Numbered from the stretch's first letter, positions 34,009 through 43,366 are shown. The stretch: DNA of 64,000 nt from an uncultured Paracoccaceae bacterium (GCA_947489705.1 CANLEQ010000005.1:124001-188000); one strand, 5' to 3'. Numbers and translations are program-made. Notes: generated from the letters alone by a model not told the origin.

Positions 34009-35823
34009 CTATCCCTCCTCATGCCACCAGACCTCGGGCAGGAAGCCGAGGTAGTCGCCATAGGCCGGAAGCTGCTCGGGATATTTGAGGTTCGCATCGT
34101 GGGCGAGGAAACTGTCGGGGCGGAACCAGATCGGAATGACATAGCGACCGGCCGTCAGGATCCGGTCGAGCGCGCGGGTGGCGGCGACGAAATCCTCGTT
34201 GCTCTCGGCCGTCAGCATTGCCTCGATCATCGCATCGACGGCCGGGCTCTCGACGCCCATCCAGTTCAGCGACCCGTCCTGGCTCGCAGCATCGGAGCCC
34301 CAGTAATATCGCTGTTCGGTGCCTGGGCTCAGGGACAGGCCGCGCTCGTAATCGGTCATGTCGAAGTCGAAAACCTGCGTCCGCTCGTTGTATTGCGCCT
34401 CGTCGACCAGCGTCACGCGCGGCTCGATCCCGAGCCGCTGCAGAGCCGAAAGGTAGATGTCGATGATCTGCTGATCCTGCGTGTCGCCCTGACGCAGAAG
34501 GATCTCGAATGTCACGGCACGGCCGTCCGGATCCACCAGCGCACCGCCCTCGACCGTGTAGCCCGCGTCGTTCAGGTGTCCCATGGCGCGGCGCAGGGCC
34601 TTTCGGTTGCGCTCGGACCCGTCGCCTTCCGGCTGGGAATACCCTTCGATCGCGCCGGGCGGCAGCGTGTCCGCGAACGGCTGGAGCAACTCCAAGACGC
34701 GACCCTCGGCGGGGCCGTCTCGCTTGCCGAGGATTGAATTCGAGAAATACGACGTGACCCGCGGCAACTTGCCGCCATTCAGCGTTTGGTTGATGAACTC
34801 GAAGTTGAAGGCCTCCGCCAGGGCCTGGCGGACGCGCCAATCGTCGAACGGCGCGCGGCGCGTGTTCATCACGAAACCCCAGATTCCCGAAGGACGCTCG
34901 TGCGGGATCACCGACTTCACCATTTCGCCCGAGCGGATTGCGGGGAAGTCGTACTGGGTTTCCCATTTCTCGGCATTGGTCTCGCGGTTGACGGTCAGAA
35001 GCCCGCCCTTGAACGCCTCGAACATGGCGGTCTCGTCGCCGAAGAATTCCATCCGGATCTCGTCGAGATTGGCCTGGCCCTGCATGAAGGGCACGTCCTC
35101 GCCCCAGTAAGCGGGATCGCGCTTGAGCGAGAGATACCGGCCGGGCTCGAAACTCTCGATGACGTAGGGTGCGGTGGTGATCGGAATGGTGTCGAGCCCG
35201 GAGCGGGTGAAGTCCTTGCCTTCCCATTGGGCCTTTTTCAGGATCGGCCGCATACCCATGATCAGGGCAAGCTCGTCGTTGTTTTCGGTAAAGGTGAACC
35301 GCACCGTCCTCTCGCCGGTCTTCTCGACACTTTCGACCATCTGCCAGCTATTGGCGTATCTGGGATGGCCTTGCGTGCCCAGCGTTTCGTAGGACCAGAT
35401 CACGTCCTCGACGGTGACGGGTGTGCCGTCTGAAAACCGTGCCTCGGGGCGAAGCGTGTACTCGACCCAGGAACGGTCGGGCGCGGTCTCCACCGTTTCG
35501 GCAAGCAGACCGTAAAGCGTGAAGGGCTCGTCGTAGGACCGGCCCATCAGCGACTCGTAGGCCAGCGAGCGCAGCTGCCAGGGCACCTTTCCCTTGAGAA
35601 TATGGGGATTGAGCGAGTCGAACGTGCCGACCTCGCCCAACACGATCCGTCCGCCGTGCGGCGCATCCGGATTGGCATAGGGGAGCGATGTGAAATCGGC
35701 GGGCAGGGCAGGGTCGCCATACATCGCGATGCCGTGCCGGGGTTCGGCCATGGCCTGCTGGCCCGCGACCGCCCCGACAAGCGCCGCGATCGCTGCGACG
35801 CGCCGGAAATAGTTCGTTTCCAT
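34009..35823 (-). CDS. Extracellular solute-binding protein family 5 (YejA-like oligopeptide binder)
   Basis: 604 aa with a Sec signal peptide (about 1-26, ending QAMA). It carries the family 5 layout: PHGGRIVLGEVGTFDSLNPHI near the mature N-terminus, VTVEDVIWSYETLGTQGHP, ERPSGIWGFVMNTRRAPFDDWRVRQALAEAFNFEFIN and a C-terminal WWHEEG. It resembles YejA, the binding protein of an ABC importer for oligopeptides. No permease or ATPase gene is adjacent: the next gene leftward is the CsbD-like protein after about 150 bp with no ORF. It may be an orphan that shares a transporter encoded elsewhere. Confidence 0.9.
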   Translation of the reverse strand: METNYFRRVAAIAALVGAVAGQQAMAEPRHGIAMYGDPALPADFTSLPYANPDAPHGGRIVLGEVGTFDSLNPHILKGKVPWQLRSLAYESLMGRSYDEPFTLYGLLAETVETAPDRSWVEYTLRPEARFSDGTPVTVEDVIWSYETLGTQGHPRYANSWQMVESVEKTGERTVRFTFTENNDELALIMGMRPILKKAQWEGKDFTRSGLDTIPITTAPYVIESFEPGRYLSLKRDPAYWGEDVPFMQGQANLDEIRMEFFGDETAMFEAFKGGLLTVNRETNAEKWETQYDFPAIRSGEMVKSVIPHERPSGIWGFVMNTRRAPFDDWRVRQALAEAFNFEFINQTLNGGKLPRVTSYFSNSILGKRDGPAEGRVLELLQPFADTLPPGAIEGYSQPEGDGSERNRKALRRAMGHLNDAGYTVEGGALVDPDGRAVTFEILLRQGDTQDQQIIDIYLSALQRLGIEPRVTLVDEAQYNERTQVFDFDMTDYERGLSLSPGTEQRYYWGSDAASQDGSLNWMGVESPAVDAMIEAMLTAESNEDFVAATRALDRILTAGRYVIPIWFRPDSFLAHDANLKYPEQLPAYGDYLGFLPEVWWHEEG

Positions 35824-35902
35824 ATTCGGTCCTGTCTGCTGTGCCCGTTTGTTCTTTGGCCCAGATTACGGGGGCTTGCGAGTGACAGCAAACATTTAGG
35901 AT

Positions 35903-35930
35903 TTGATCCGCCCGCGGAATCGCTTATAAC
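35903..35930 (+). promoter_or_regulatory. Strong sigma70-like promoter of the candidate sRNA
   Basis: -35 TTGATC (35903-35908), 16-base spacer, -10 TATAAC (35925-35930). It is the best promoter match in the window and is followed within about 55 bp by a terminator, not by a gene. Confidence 0.65.
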
Positions 35931-35936
35931 AAGGGC

Positions 35937-36011
35937 ACTGCTCGATAGGTTTCTTGCCTGTATGAAACCTGCCTCAATGACTTGACGCCCGCCTTGTGCG
36001 GGCGTTTTTTT
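35937..36011 (+). ncRNA. Candidate small RNA, about 75 nt
   Basis: The 327-bp gap between the divergent yejA-like and bdhA genes holds a complete transcription unit with no ORF of note. From the promoter at 35903-35930, transcription should start near 35937. Stem-loop 1 is AGGTTTC (35947-35953), loop TTGCCTGTAT, GAAACCT (35964-35970). A single-stranded linker follows, then terminator hairpin CGCCCGC (35986-35992), CTTGT, GCGGGCG (35998-36004) and seven Ts (36005-36011). This two-hairpin, U-tailed structure fits trans-acting, possibly Hfq-binding, sRNAs. A seven-codon frame (ATG 35962 to TGA 35985) is inside but lacks an RBS. I do not recognise the RNA family. Confidence 0.6.
35986..36011 (+). 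terminator. Rho-independent terminator of the candidate sRNA
   Basis: Seven-base GC stem (CGCCCGC/GCGGGCG), five-base loop and seven Ts. It points rightward, yet no rightward gene ends upstream of it: the nearest gene on the left reads away. Confidence 0.9.
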
Positions 36012-36150
36012 ATTGGGGATCGCGGGGGTCTAACCTGCTCTCACCGTGGTGATTCTCTGGTTAAGGAATCATTAACGGCAGAGTTGATTGCGGACGGTCC
36101 TGCCGTGTGCGCATAGTCCCGAAAATCGCGGACAGCATGGAAAGATCGTC

Positions 36151-36924
36151 ATGGAACTCAGAGGCAAGACCGCCATCGTCACGGGATCGAATTCCGGCAT
36201 CGGGCTCGGCATCGCGCGCGAAATGGCACGGGCCGGCGCGGATGTGGTGCTGAACTCGTTCACCGATCGCGACGAGGATCACGCGCTGGCCTCCGAACTT
36301 GCCGACGCGCACGGGGTGAACGTACGCTACATCAAGGCGGATCTCTCGAAGGCCGACGAGGCGCGCGCGCTCGTCGAACAGGCGGGGCGATGCGATATCC
36401 TGATCAACAATGCCGGCATCCAGCATGTCGCTCCGGTGGAGAAGTTCCCGATCGAGAAATGGGACGCAATCATCGCGATAAATCTCAGCTCGGCCTTCCA
36501 TACGACCGCCGCCGCATTGCCGATGATGCGCGACGCGGGGTGGGGCAGGGTGATCAACATCGCGTCGGCGCACGGACTGACGGCGTCGCCCTACAAGGCG
36601 GCGTATATCGCGGCCAAGCACGGCATCGTGGGATTGTCCAAGACCGTGGCCCTCGAAACGGCGCGCGAGCCGATCACCTGCAATGCGGTCTGCCCGGGCT
36701 ACGTGCTGACGCCGCTCGTGGAATCCCAGATCCCCGACACGATGAAGGAATACGGCATGGGCCGCGACGAGGTCATCGAGAAGGTTTTGCTCGACCGGCA
36801 GCCGTCGAAGGAATTCGCCACCGTCGAGCAGTTGGGCGGTACCTGCCTCTTCCTGTGCTCGGACGCCGCGACGCAGATCACCGGCACGACGATCAGCGTG
36901 GATGGCGGCTGGACGGCACTTTGA
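36151..36924 (+). CDS. bdhA: 3-hydroxybutyrate dehydrogenase (SDR family)
   Basis: 257 aa from ATG 36151 with GGAAAG upstream. It oxidises (R)-3-hydroxybutyrate to acetoacetate with NAD, linking polyhydroxybutyrate breakdown to central metabolism. SDR motifs: TGSNSGIGLGIA (NAD), DILINNAGIQHVAPVE, catalytic Ser/Tyr/Lys in NIASAHGLTASPYKAAYIAAKHG, and the specificity segment NAVCPGYVLTPLVESQI with LLDRQPSKEF, which is diagnostic for D-beta-hydroxybutyrate dehydrogenases. It is followed after 31 bp by a patatin gene. Confidence 0.95.
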   Translation: MELRGKTAIVTGSNSGIGLGIAREMARAGADVVLNSFTDRDEDHALASELADAHGVNVRYIKADLSKADEARALVEQAGRCDILINNAGIQHVAPVEKFPIEKWDAIIAINLSSAFHTTAAALPMMRDAGWGRVINIASAHGLTASPYKAAYIAAKHGIVGLSKTVALETAREPITCNAVCPGYVLTPLVESQIPDTMKEYGMGRDEVIEKVLLDRQPSKEFATVEQLGGTCLFLCSDAATQITGTTISVDGGWTAL

Positions 36925-36955
36925 CCGCACGAGGGTGCGTCGCGAAGGCCCCGCG

Positions 36956-37990
36956 ATGACGCGGCCGAAGATCAACCTCGCCTTGCAGGGCGGCGGCGCG
37001 CACGGGGCGTTCACCTGGGGCGTCCTAGATCGCCTGCTCGAAGGCGGCGAGGTCGAGATCGCGGCGATCTCCGGCACTTCCGCGGGAGCGCTCAACGGCG
37101 CGGCGGTCAAGTCCGGCATGGTACAGGCCGGGCCCGATGGCGCGCGCGAGACGCTCGACTGGATCTGGAGCCGGGTCGGCAAGCTCAGCAATCTCGCGAC
37201 GCCGGACTGGATGCAGGCTTTCCTCCCGACGAGCCCGCAGGTCAGCCACGCGATCGAGAATTCTCCGCCCTATGCCGCGGGCGATTTCTTCGCGCGGATG
37301 ACCAGCCCCTATTCCTACGGTCCGTTCTACCGCAATCCGCTCGAGCCGATCCTGCGCGACATGCAATTCGGCGACATATGCGCCGCCGACGGACCGGCGC
37401 TCTTCATTTGTGCCACGAACGTGCGGTCCGGCAAGATTCGGATCTTCGACGGCGATGAGATCTCGCCTGAAGCGATCATGGCATCCGCCTGTCTTCCGAC
37501 GCTTTTCAAGGCCGTCGAGATCGCCGAGCCCGACGGGTCGATCGAAGCTTACTGGGATGGCGGATATTCGGGAAACCCCGCGCTTTTCCCGCTCTTCCGG
37601 CCCGATCTTCCATCGGATGTGGTCGTGGTCAACATTAACCCTCTTGAACGCAAGGCACTGCCCTATGCGCCGCAGGAAATCCTGAACCGGATCAACGAGA
37701 TCAGCTTTAACTCTTCGCTCCTGCGCGAATTGCGGTCGATCCATTTCGTGCAGCGCCTTCTCGACGACGGCACAATACCCGAAGGTGCCATGAAGCGCGT
37801 GCACATTCACATGATCGCCGATGACGACCTGATGGCGGATCTGTCCGTGGCGACCAAGACCATCCCCTCGGCCCTGATCATCCGACGCCTGAAGGAGGCG
37901 GGTCGAAATGCCGCGGAGCAATTCCTCGCCGCGCATATCCATACCCTCGGACAGGCATCCTCCGTCGATCTGCGCGCGATGTTCGGCTGA
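36956..37990 (+). CDS. Patatin-like phospholipase/esterase
   Basis: 344 aa from ATG 36956, with GAAGG upstream. Patatin features: oxyanion hole LALQGGGAHGAFTWGVLD at about residues 8-25, nucleophile AISGTSAGALNG (Ser about 43) and the dyad Asp in YWDGGYSGNP (about 200). No signal peptide, so likely cytosolic. It is placed directly after bdhA, so a role in turnover of polyhydroxybutyrate granules or acyl lipids is a reasonable guess; the substrate is unproven. Its stop abuts the stop of the convergent DUF502 gene with zero spacing. Confidence 0.9.
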   Translation: MTRPKINLALQGGGAHGAFTWGVLDRLLEGGEVEIAAISGTSAGALNGAAVKSGMVQAGPDGARETLDWIWSRVGKLSNLATPDWMQAFLPTSPQVSHAIENSPPYAAGDFFARMTSPYSYGPFYRNPLEPILRDMQFGDICAADGPALFICATNVRSGKIRIFDGDEISPEAIMASACLPTLFKAVEIAEPDGSIEAYWDGGYSGNPALFPLFRPDLPSDVVVVNINPLERKALPYAPQEILNRINEISFNSSLLRELRSIHFVQRLLDDGTIPEGAMKRVHIHMIADDDLMADLSVATKTIPSALIIRRLKEAGRNAAEQFLAAHIHTLGQASSVDLRAMFG

Positions 37991-38698
37991 TCATTCGGCC
38001 GCGGCGGCAGGATGGCTCGAGTCGGTCTGCGCCGGGATCTTGGGGTGCGGGTAGACGAGACCGGCCGAGATGACAAGTTTCGCGGCGTCCTCCACGCTCA
38101 TGTCGAGCTCGATCACGTCGCTCCTGAGTACGAAAAGGAGGAATCCCGAGGTCGGGTTGGGCGTCGTCGGCATGAAGACTGCGAGCTTCTCCTCGGAGGC
38201 GGGAATGCGGCTGTCGATCTCGCCCTTTGCGTCGGTCGAGATGAACGCGATCGCCCAAAGCCCCTTGCGCGGGTATTCCACCAGCACCGCCTTGTCGAAC
38301 GAGCTGTCGGATTGCGCGAAGACGGTCTCGGCGATCTGCTTGAGCCCGTTATAGACCGACCGGACGATCGGCATCCGATCGACCAGCCCCTCGCCCCAGC
38401 GCAGGAGCGACCGCCCGATCAGGCCCTTGGCGAGCCAACCCACGATCACTGTGAAGATCAGGAAGAAGATGACGCCGACGCCGCGCAGGTTGATCCCGAT
38501 ATATTGCTCGGGCTTGAACCGATTCGGCACGAAGGGAAGAACGAATCCGTCGACCCAGCCGATCACCGCCCAGATCAGCCAGATGGTCAGGCCGATCGGC
38601 GCGATCACCACGAGGCCCGTCAGGAAATTGGCGCGAAGCCCCCCGAAAAAGGAGCGACGCTTCTGGGGCTCGTCTTTGGGCAAGATCGTGTCCGGCAA
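37991..38698 (-). CDS. DUF502 family membrane protein
   Basis: 235 aa. Two hydrophobic helices (about 22-50 and 70-95) flank WVDGFVLPFVPNRF, followed by the family core GEGLVDRMPIVRSVYNGLKQIAETV, FDKAVLVEYPRKGLWAIAFIS and VFMPTTPNPTSGFLLFV. DUF502 proteins are widespread in bacteria and plants (COV1-like) but have no defined enzymatic role. It is expressed alone; psuG ends 44 bp from its start. Confidence 0.9.
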   Translation of the reverse strand: MPDTILPKDEPQKRRSFFGGLRANFLTGLVVIAPIGLTIWLIWAVIGWVDGFVLPFVPNRFKPEQYIGINLRGVGVIFFLIFTVIVGWLAKGLIGRSLLRWGEGLVDRMPIVRSVYNGLKQIAETVFAQSDSSFDKAVLVEYPRKGLWAIAFISTDAKGEIDSRIPASEEKLAVFMPTTPNPTSGFLLFVLRSDVIELDMSVEDAAKLVISAGLVYPHPKIPAQTDSSHPAAAAE

Positions 38699-38742
38699 TG
38701 GGATTGAGCAGTCGACGTCAATCTATCCGGTCGGTCACCGCG

Positions 38743-39690
38743 CTACAATGACAAGTCATCCGTCGCCTTCGATTCCCGTCGGATCACGCTAATTTCATGG
38801 GCGATTCCCGCCGCGAGGCGCGCATTGTTCAGCACGAGCGCGACATTCGCCTCGAGCGAGCGTCCCTCGGTCATCTCGAAGATCCGTGTCAGCAGGAACG
38901 GCGTCACGGATTTTGCGGAGATGCCCTGATCGCGGGCCTCGCCGACGGCGGCCTCGATCACCGGGGCGAGCTCTTCGGCCGCGATTTCGTCCTGCGACGG
39001 GATCGGATTGGCCACCAGCTGGCCGCCAGGCACGCCCAGTGTGCCGCGCATCACATGGGAGGCCGCGATGTCGCGCGCGCGATCGAGCCGGAGCGGCGCT
39101 GGATAGGGCGATGTCGCCGACCAGAAGGCCGGGATCGTGTCCTGGCCGTAGGCGATGACGGGAACGCCCAGCGTTTCCAGCACCTCCCACGTTTTGGGCA
39201 GGTCGAGGATCGCCTTGGCGCCTGCCGCGACCACGGTCACGGGGGTCTCGCTCAATTCGCGCAGATCGGCCGATATGTCGAAAGTGCTTTCCGCGCCGCG
39301 ATGCACACCGCCGATGCCGCCCGTGGCAAACACCTCGATCCCGGCAAGTCGCGCTGCGATCATCGTGGCCGCGACCGTGGTCGCGCCGGTCGCGCCTGTC
39401 GCGATCGCCACCGCGAGATCGGCGCGCGACAGCTTTGCCACGTTCTGCGAGTCGGCGAGTGCGTCGAGCTGCGCGTCCGTGAGGCCGACATGCAGCATGC
39501 CATCGAGCACGGCGATGGTGGCCGGAACGGCGTCGGCCGCGCGGATCTCGGCCTCGACCAGCCGGGCGGTCTCGACATTGCGGGGCCGGGGCATGCCGTG
39601 CGTGATGATCGTCGATTCGAGGGCGACGACGGGGCGTCCGGCCTCCATGGCGCTTGCGACTTCGGGGGACAGGGAAAGGGGGAGGGTCAT
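38743..39690 (-). CDS. psuG: Pseudouridine-5'-phosphate glycosidase
   Basis: 315 aa. It cleaves pseudouridine 5'-phosphate to uracil and ribose 5-phosphate, a C-C glycosidic bond cleavage. Family blocks: ALESTIITHGMPRPRNVETA, PATIAVLDGMLHVGL, ATTVAATMIAARLAGIEVFATGG, GGVHRGAESTFDISADLREL and VVAAGAKAILDLPKTWEVLETLGV (Schiff-base lysine region). Its ATG overlaps the psuK stop by ATGA, so the kinase and glycosidase are coupled. Confidence 0.95.
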   Translation of the reverse strand: MTLPLSLSPEVASAMEAGRPVVALESTIITHGMPRPRNVETARLVEAEIRAADAVPATIAVLDGMLHVGLTDAQLDALADSQNVAKLSRADLAVAIATGATGATTVAATMIAARLAGIEVFATGGIGGVHRGAESTFDISADLRELSETPVTVVAAGAKAILDLPKTWEVLETLGVPVIAYGQDTIPAFWSATSPYPAPLRLDRARDIAASHVMRGTLGVPGGQLVANPIPSQDEIAAEELAPVIEAAVGEARDQGISAKSVTPFLLTRIFEMTEGRSLEANVALVLNNARLAAGIAHEISVIRRESKATDDLSL

Positions 39691-40574
39691 GAAGGGCTTT
39701 CTCCGGATACATGTGCGGCGGCGGCGACGAGGGCGGAGCGCAGCGCGCGCTCTCCCCGTTCGCCACGAAGTTCTGCGGCGATATGAGCGGCCATGAAGCT
39801 GTCGCCCGCACCGGTGACGCGCGTGACGGCCACGCGTGGCGGTGCAGCCTCGATCACGCCGTCCGCACCGGCCATGGCGCAGGTCATGCCGCCATTCGTG
39901 ACGAGAGCCCGGAACGCGCCGCGATCCACGAGCGCGCGGGCCGCCGCGCCGGCATCAAGCGGTTTCGCCCCGAGCAGCAGCCCGGCCTCTTCGAGATTGA
40001 CGTAGAATACCGCGCGCGGGTGACGCAGGAGCGGCAACAGGCGCACCGCCTTGCCCGGCGAGGCAGGCGCCACGCGCAGATCGGCGGCAGAGAGCCAGGG
40101 GCCCGTCGCGATCGCGGCCAGCAGGTCCTCCGACAGGTTGCCGTCGAGGGCGGCGACACCGTCGAACGGGGTCTCGCCCGACCCCAGACGGCCGTCGCGA
40201 AGCGGCTCGAGGATCTTGTCGCCGGCATTTTCGAGGGAATGCGCGTCGGCGATCGCGGCGATCAGGCCATTGCCGCCCTCGATCGCCATGTAGCGATCCG
40301 TCGGAAGATCGTCCGAGACATAGACCATATCGGTGCCGATCCCCCGGGATCGCGCGAGGGCGAGGATCGCGTCGCCGTCCGCGTCGCGGCCGACCGCACT
40401 CAGCAGGTCGGTCGCGACGCCGAACCGCGTGAGGCCGAGAGCGACGTTCAGCGCGACACCGCCCGGATCGCGGCTGATGCGACCGGCGACGTCCTGGCCC
40501 GCCCCCATGGTTCTGGGGGTGCGTCCGATCACGTCCCAGAGGACCGATCCGATCGAGATCACGCGCATGCTCAT
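39687..40574 (-). CDS. psuK: PfkB-family kinase, probable pseudouridine kinase
   Basis: 295 aa from ATG 40574; GTG 40577 and ATG 40568 are neighbouring options. PfkB motifs: [11 protein letters not shown]-like [26 protein letters not shown] near residue 30, and [19 protein letters not shown] near the C-terminus (anion hole and catalytic Asp). Coupling to psuG makes pseudouridine the likely substrate, giving complete pseudouridine salvage. The family alone could not fix the sugar. Confidence 0.88.
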   Translation of the reverse strand: MSMRVISIGSVLWDVIGRTPRTMGAGQDVAGRISRDPGGVALNVALGLTRFGVATDLLSAVGRDADGDAILALARSRGIGTDMVYVSDDLPTDRYMAIEGGNGLIAAIADAHSLENAGDKILEPLRDGRLGSGETPFDGVAALDGNLSEDLLAAIATGPWLSAADLRVAPASPGKAVRLLPLLRHPRAVFYVNLEEAGLLLGAKPLDAGAAARALVDRGAFRALVTNGGMTCAMAGADGVIEAAPPRVAVTRVTGAGDSFMAAHIAAELRGERGERALRSALVAAAAHVSGESPS

Positions 40575-40729
40575 CACCGCGGCTCATTGAGGCAGATGGC
40601 GCACGCGCGCAAGTCCCGGGCGCGGCCTCGGGCGAAGATGTGGTCGTTTCGCGCGCCCGCCAGCCGCAACGCCTTGCACTCGCGCGCGATAGGATGTAAC
40701 GGAGCCGCACTTCACAGGCGGAACTCGGG

Positions 40730-40750
40730 TCCGCGGGGGAGACATCCCCG
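40730..40750 (+). promoter_or_regulatory. Hairpin in the rpsB leader
   Basis: CGCGGGG, seven-base loop, CCCCGCG lies about 70 bp before the rpsB ATG in the 246-bp gap after psuK. There is no T run, so it is a leader structure rather than a terminator; S2 represses its own operon in other bacteria, but no match to a known leader was made. Confidence 0.3.
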
Positions 40751-40820
40751 CGAATCCACCGGTTGGGGCATTGCCCTCAAACAGTTTCGCCGAGGATTGA
40801 AACCGGAAAAGGATAGGCAA

Positions 40821-41690
40821 ATGGCTCTTCCCGAGTTCTCTTTGCGTCAGCTTCTCGAGGCTGGCGTGCATTTCGGCCACCAGACCCAGCGGTGGAATCC
40901 GCGCATGGGTCAGTACATCTACGGTGACCGCAACGGCATCCACATTCTCGATCTGACGCAGACCGTGCCGATGCTCGATCAGGCACTGCAAGTGATCCGC
41001 GACACCGTGGCCAAGAACGGCCGCATCCTCTTCGTCGGCACCAAGCGCCAGGCGCAGAAGCCGATCGCGGACGCGGCCGAACGCTGCGCGCAGTATTACA
41101 TGAACCACCGTTGGCTGGGCGGCACGCTCACTAACTGGAAGACCGTCTCGCAGTCGATCAACCGCCTCAAGGAAATCGACGAACGCATGACCGAAGGCGC
41201 CGAGGGCCTCACCAAGCGCGAGCGTCTGTCGCTCGAGCGTGACCAGGCCAAGCTCGAGGCCTCGCTCGGCGGGATCCGCGACATGGGCGGCGTGCCCGAC
41301 CTGATCTTCGTCATCGACGTGAACAAGGAAGACCTGGCGATCGCCGAAGCGCGCAAGCTGGGCATCCCCGTCGTCGCTGTGGTCGACACCAACTGTGCGC
41401 CCGACGGCATCGACTACGTGATCCCCGGCAACGACGACGCGGCCCGCGCCATCGCACTCTATTGCGATCTCGTCAGCCGCGCGGCCCTCGACGGCATGTC
41501 CGCACAGCTCGGCGCCGCAGGCGTTGACATGGGCGCCATGGAAGATGCCGGCGAAGAGGTCGAGGAGATCGTCGAGACCCCGGCCAATGCCGAGGAAACG
41601 CTGGCCGTGACCGAGGAAGCCACCTCGAACGACGCGGTCGCCAAGGATGCGCCCTACGATCTCGACAACAAGGAAAAGGGAGAGGCGTGA
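40821..41690 (+). CDS. rpsB: 30S ribosomal protein S2
   Basis: 289 aa from ATG 40821, with AAAAGGA upstream. Standard S2 signatures are [49 protein letters not shown] and [16 protein letters not shown]...[21 protein letters not shown]. About 45 acidic C-terminal residues ([22 protein letters not shown]) extend it beyond E. coli S2. It is followed by tsf after 110 bp, the usual pair. Confidence 0.98.
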   Translation: MALPEFSLRQLLEAGVHFGHQTQRWNPRMGQYIYGDRNGIHILDLTQTVPMLDQALQVIRDTVAKNGRILFVGTKRQAQKPIADAAERCAQYYMNHRWLGGTLTNWKTVSQSINRLKEIDERMTEGAEGLTKRERLSLERDQAKLEASLGGIRDMGGVPDLIFVIDVNKEDLAIAEARKLGIPVVAVVDTNCAPDGIDYVIPGNDDAARAIALYCDLVSRAALDGMSAQLGAAGVDMGAMEDAGEEVEEIVETPANAEETLAVTEEATSNDAVAKDAPYDLDNKEKGEA

Positions 41691-41800
41691 GCCTCTCCGT
41701 TCCGAAACATTGAACTGATATCGGGGCGGTCGCGATGCGCCGTCAGGCGACGCCCGCCGAGCCGCCCCGAACCTGTGAACGACCTACGAGGAGAGCCAAG

Positions 41801-42676
41801 ATGGCGATCACCGCTGCAGATGTGAAACAACTCCGCGAAGCCACCGGCGCGGGCATGATGGATGCCAAGAAGGCGCTGACCGAAACCGACGGCGACATGG
41901 ATGCGGCCGTCGACTGGCTCCGCACCAAGGGTCTGGCCAAGGCCGCCAAGAAGGCGGACCGCACCGCCGCAGACGGCCTCGTGGCCGTTCGGGTCTCGGG
42001 CGGCAAGGGCGTCGCCGTCGAGGTGAATTCGGAAACGGATTTCGTCGCCAAGAACGAGGAATTCCAGTCGCTCGTCGGCCGGATCGCGGATGCGGGCCTT
42101 GAGGTGGACAACGTGGCCGCCTTGGCCGAGGCCGATATGGGCGGCAAGCCGGTGAAGGAGCAGATCACCAGCGCGATCGCCAAGATCGGCGAGAACCTGA
42201 CGTTGCGCCGGATGGAGACCCTCGAAGGCGAGAACGTGACGGCCTACGTGCACAACGCCGCGACCGAGGGCATGGGCAAGATTGGCGTCCTCGTCGCCTA
42301 TACCGGCAGCGACGCGACCGTAGCTCGCCAGATCGCGATGCATATCGCCGCCGTGAAGCCAGCCGCACTCAACGAGAACGAACTCGACGCGTCGATCGTC
42401 GAGAAGGAAAAGCGGGTCCAGATGGACATCGCGCGCGAAAGCGGCAAGCCCGAGCAGGTCATCGAGAAGATGATCGAGGGACGGATGAAGAAGTTCCTGT
42501 CCGAGGTGACACTTGTCAACCAGGCCTTCGTCGTGGATCCCGACAAGACCGTCGGCGATGCCGCGAAGGATGCCGGGATCGAGATCACCGGCTTCGTGCG
42601 CGTCGAAGTGGGAGAGGGGATCACGGTGGAGAAGGAAGACTTCGCCGCCGAGGTCGCCAAGGCCGCTCAGGGCTGA
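41801..42676 (+). CDS. tsf: Elongation factor Ts
   Basis: 291 aa from ATG 41801, preceded by GAGGAGAG. It is the guanine nucleotide exchange factor for EF-Tu. N-terminal UBA-like [18 protein letters not shown], then [31 protein letters not shown], and the C-terminal module [19 protein letters not shown]. The length is normal for the family. A terminator follows 58 bp downstream. Confidence 0.98.
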   Translation: MAITAADVKQLREATGAGMMDAKKALTETDGDMDAAVDWLRTKGLAKAAKKADRTAADGLVAVRVSGGKGVAVEVNSETDFVAKNEEFQSLVGRIADAGLEVDNVAALAEADMGGKPVKEQITSAIAKIGENLTLRRMETLEGENVTAYVHNAATEGMGKIGVLVAYTGSDATVARQIAMHIAAVKPAALNENELDASIVEKEKRVQMDIARESGKPEQVIEKMIEGRMKKFLSEVTLVNQAFVVDPDKTVGDAAKDAGIEITGFVRVEVGEGITVEKEDFAAEVAKAAQG

Positions 42677-42734
42677 TCCGCGCCCATGCCGCGTTCGACC
42701 GGTCCATCCCTCGGATCGTGACGCTTCGAGACGA

Positions 42735-42762
42735 GAAAGCCGGCGCGAAAGCGCCGGCTTTC
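42735..42762 (+). terminator. Terminator after tsf (possibly bidirectional)
   Basis: GAAAGCCGGCGC, GAAA tetraloop, GCGCCGGCTTTC: a 12-bp perfect stem followed by TTG. The A-rich 5' arm gives a T-rich tail in the opposite direction too, so it can also stop leftward aroQ transcription, whose stop is at 42819. Confidence 0.8.
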
Positions 42763-42818
42763 TTGACGACCCCGGGTCGCGGATGGGGCAACCTACAGTT
42801 CAACTGAAACAAGCGTTC

Positions 42819-43268
42819 TTAACGGGTTGTGCCGTTCAGAACGTGTGCCAGCTGCCGCAGGGCAAGCAAATAGCCATGGCTTCCGCAGCCGACGATGATC
42901 CCGCTCGCCCGCGACGAGATGAACGAATGGTGCCGGAACGCCTCGCGCTTGTGAATGTTCGACAGGTGAACTTCGATGACGTCGCCGTCGAAACTGTTGA
43001 GTGCATCGAGAATCGCCACCGATGTATGGCTGTAGGCGCCCGCATTGATGATGATGGCATCTGCCGAAGCGCGCGCTTCCTGGATCAGATCGACAAGCGT
43101 TCCTTCGTGGTTCGACTGTTCCGCGCGGAGCCCGAGATCGAGTTCGGACGCAAGCTTGCGGCAGGCGTCCACGATATCGTCGAGACTTTCGACGCCATAG
43201 ATATCGGGCTGCCGCGATCCCAGCAGGTTCAAATTGGGGCCGTTCAACAGCAATACGTTCTTTTGCAT
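42819..43268 (-). CDS. aroQ: Type II 3-dehydroquinate dehydratase
   Basis: 149 aa. It dehydrates 3-dehydroquinate in the shikimate pathway. Conserved: [20 protein letters not shown] (catalytic Tyr at its end), [35 protein letters not shown] (Asn, His region) and [19 protein letters not shown] with the active-site His. Small dodecameric type II enzyme. It lies downstream of the AI-2E family transporter gene with 112 bp of AT-rich spacer, so it likely has its own promoter. Confidence 0.97.
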   Translation of the reverse strand: MQKNVLLLNGPNLNLLGSRQPDIYGVESLDDIVDACRKLASELDLGLRAEQSNHEGTLVDLIQEARASADAIIINAGAYSHTSVAILDALNSFDGDVIEVHLSNIHKREAFRHHSFISSRASGIIVGCGSHGYLLALRQLAHVLNGTTR

Positions 43269-43350
43269 GTGGATCTCGCTAAGGCATTGGGTCTGTGGTG
43301 AGATGGACGATCCGCCGCGGGCAGCGCGAACACCGGATATCCGCGAGTCG

Positions 43351-43366
43351 CATAATCTGCATTATG
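43351..43366. promoter_or_regulatory. AT-rich inverted repeat upstream of aroQ
   Basis: CATAAT-CTGC-ATTATG, a perfect 6-bp inverted repeat, within a conspicuously AT-rich 40-bp stretch (43345-43385) in otherwise GC-rich DNA. It is suitable as an operator or the promoter of aroQ, but no protein can be assigned. Confidence 0.3.
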
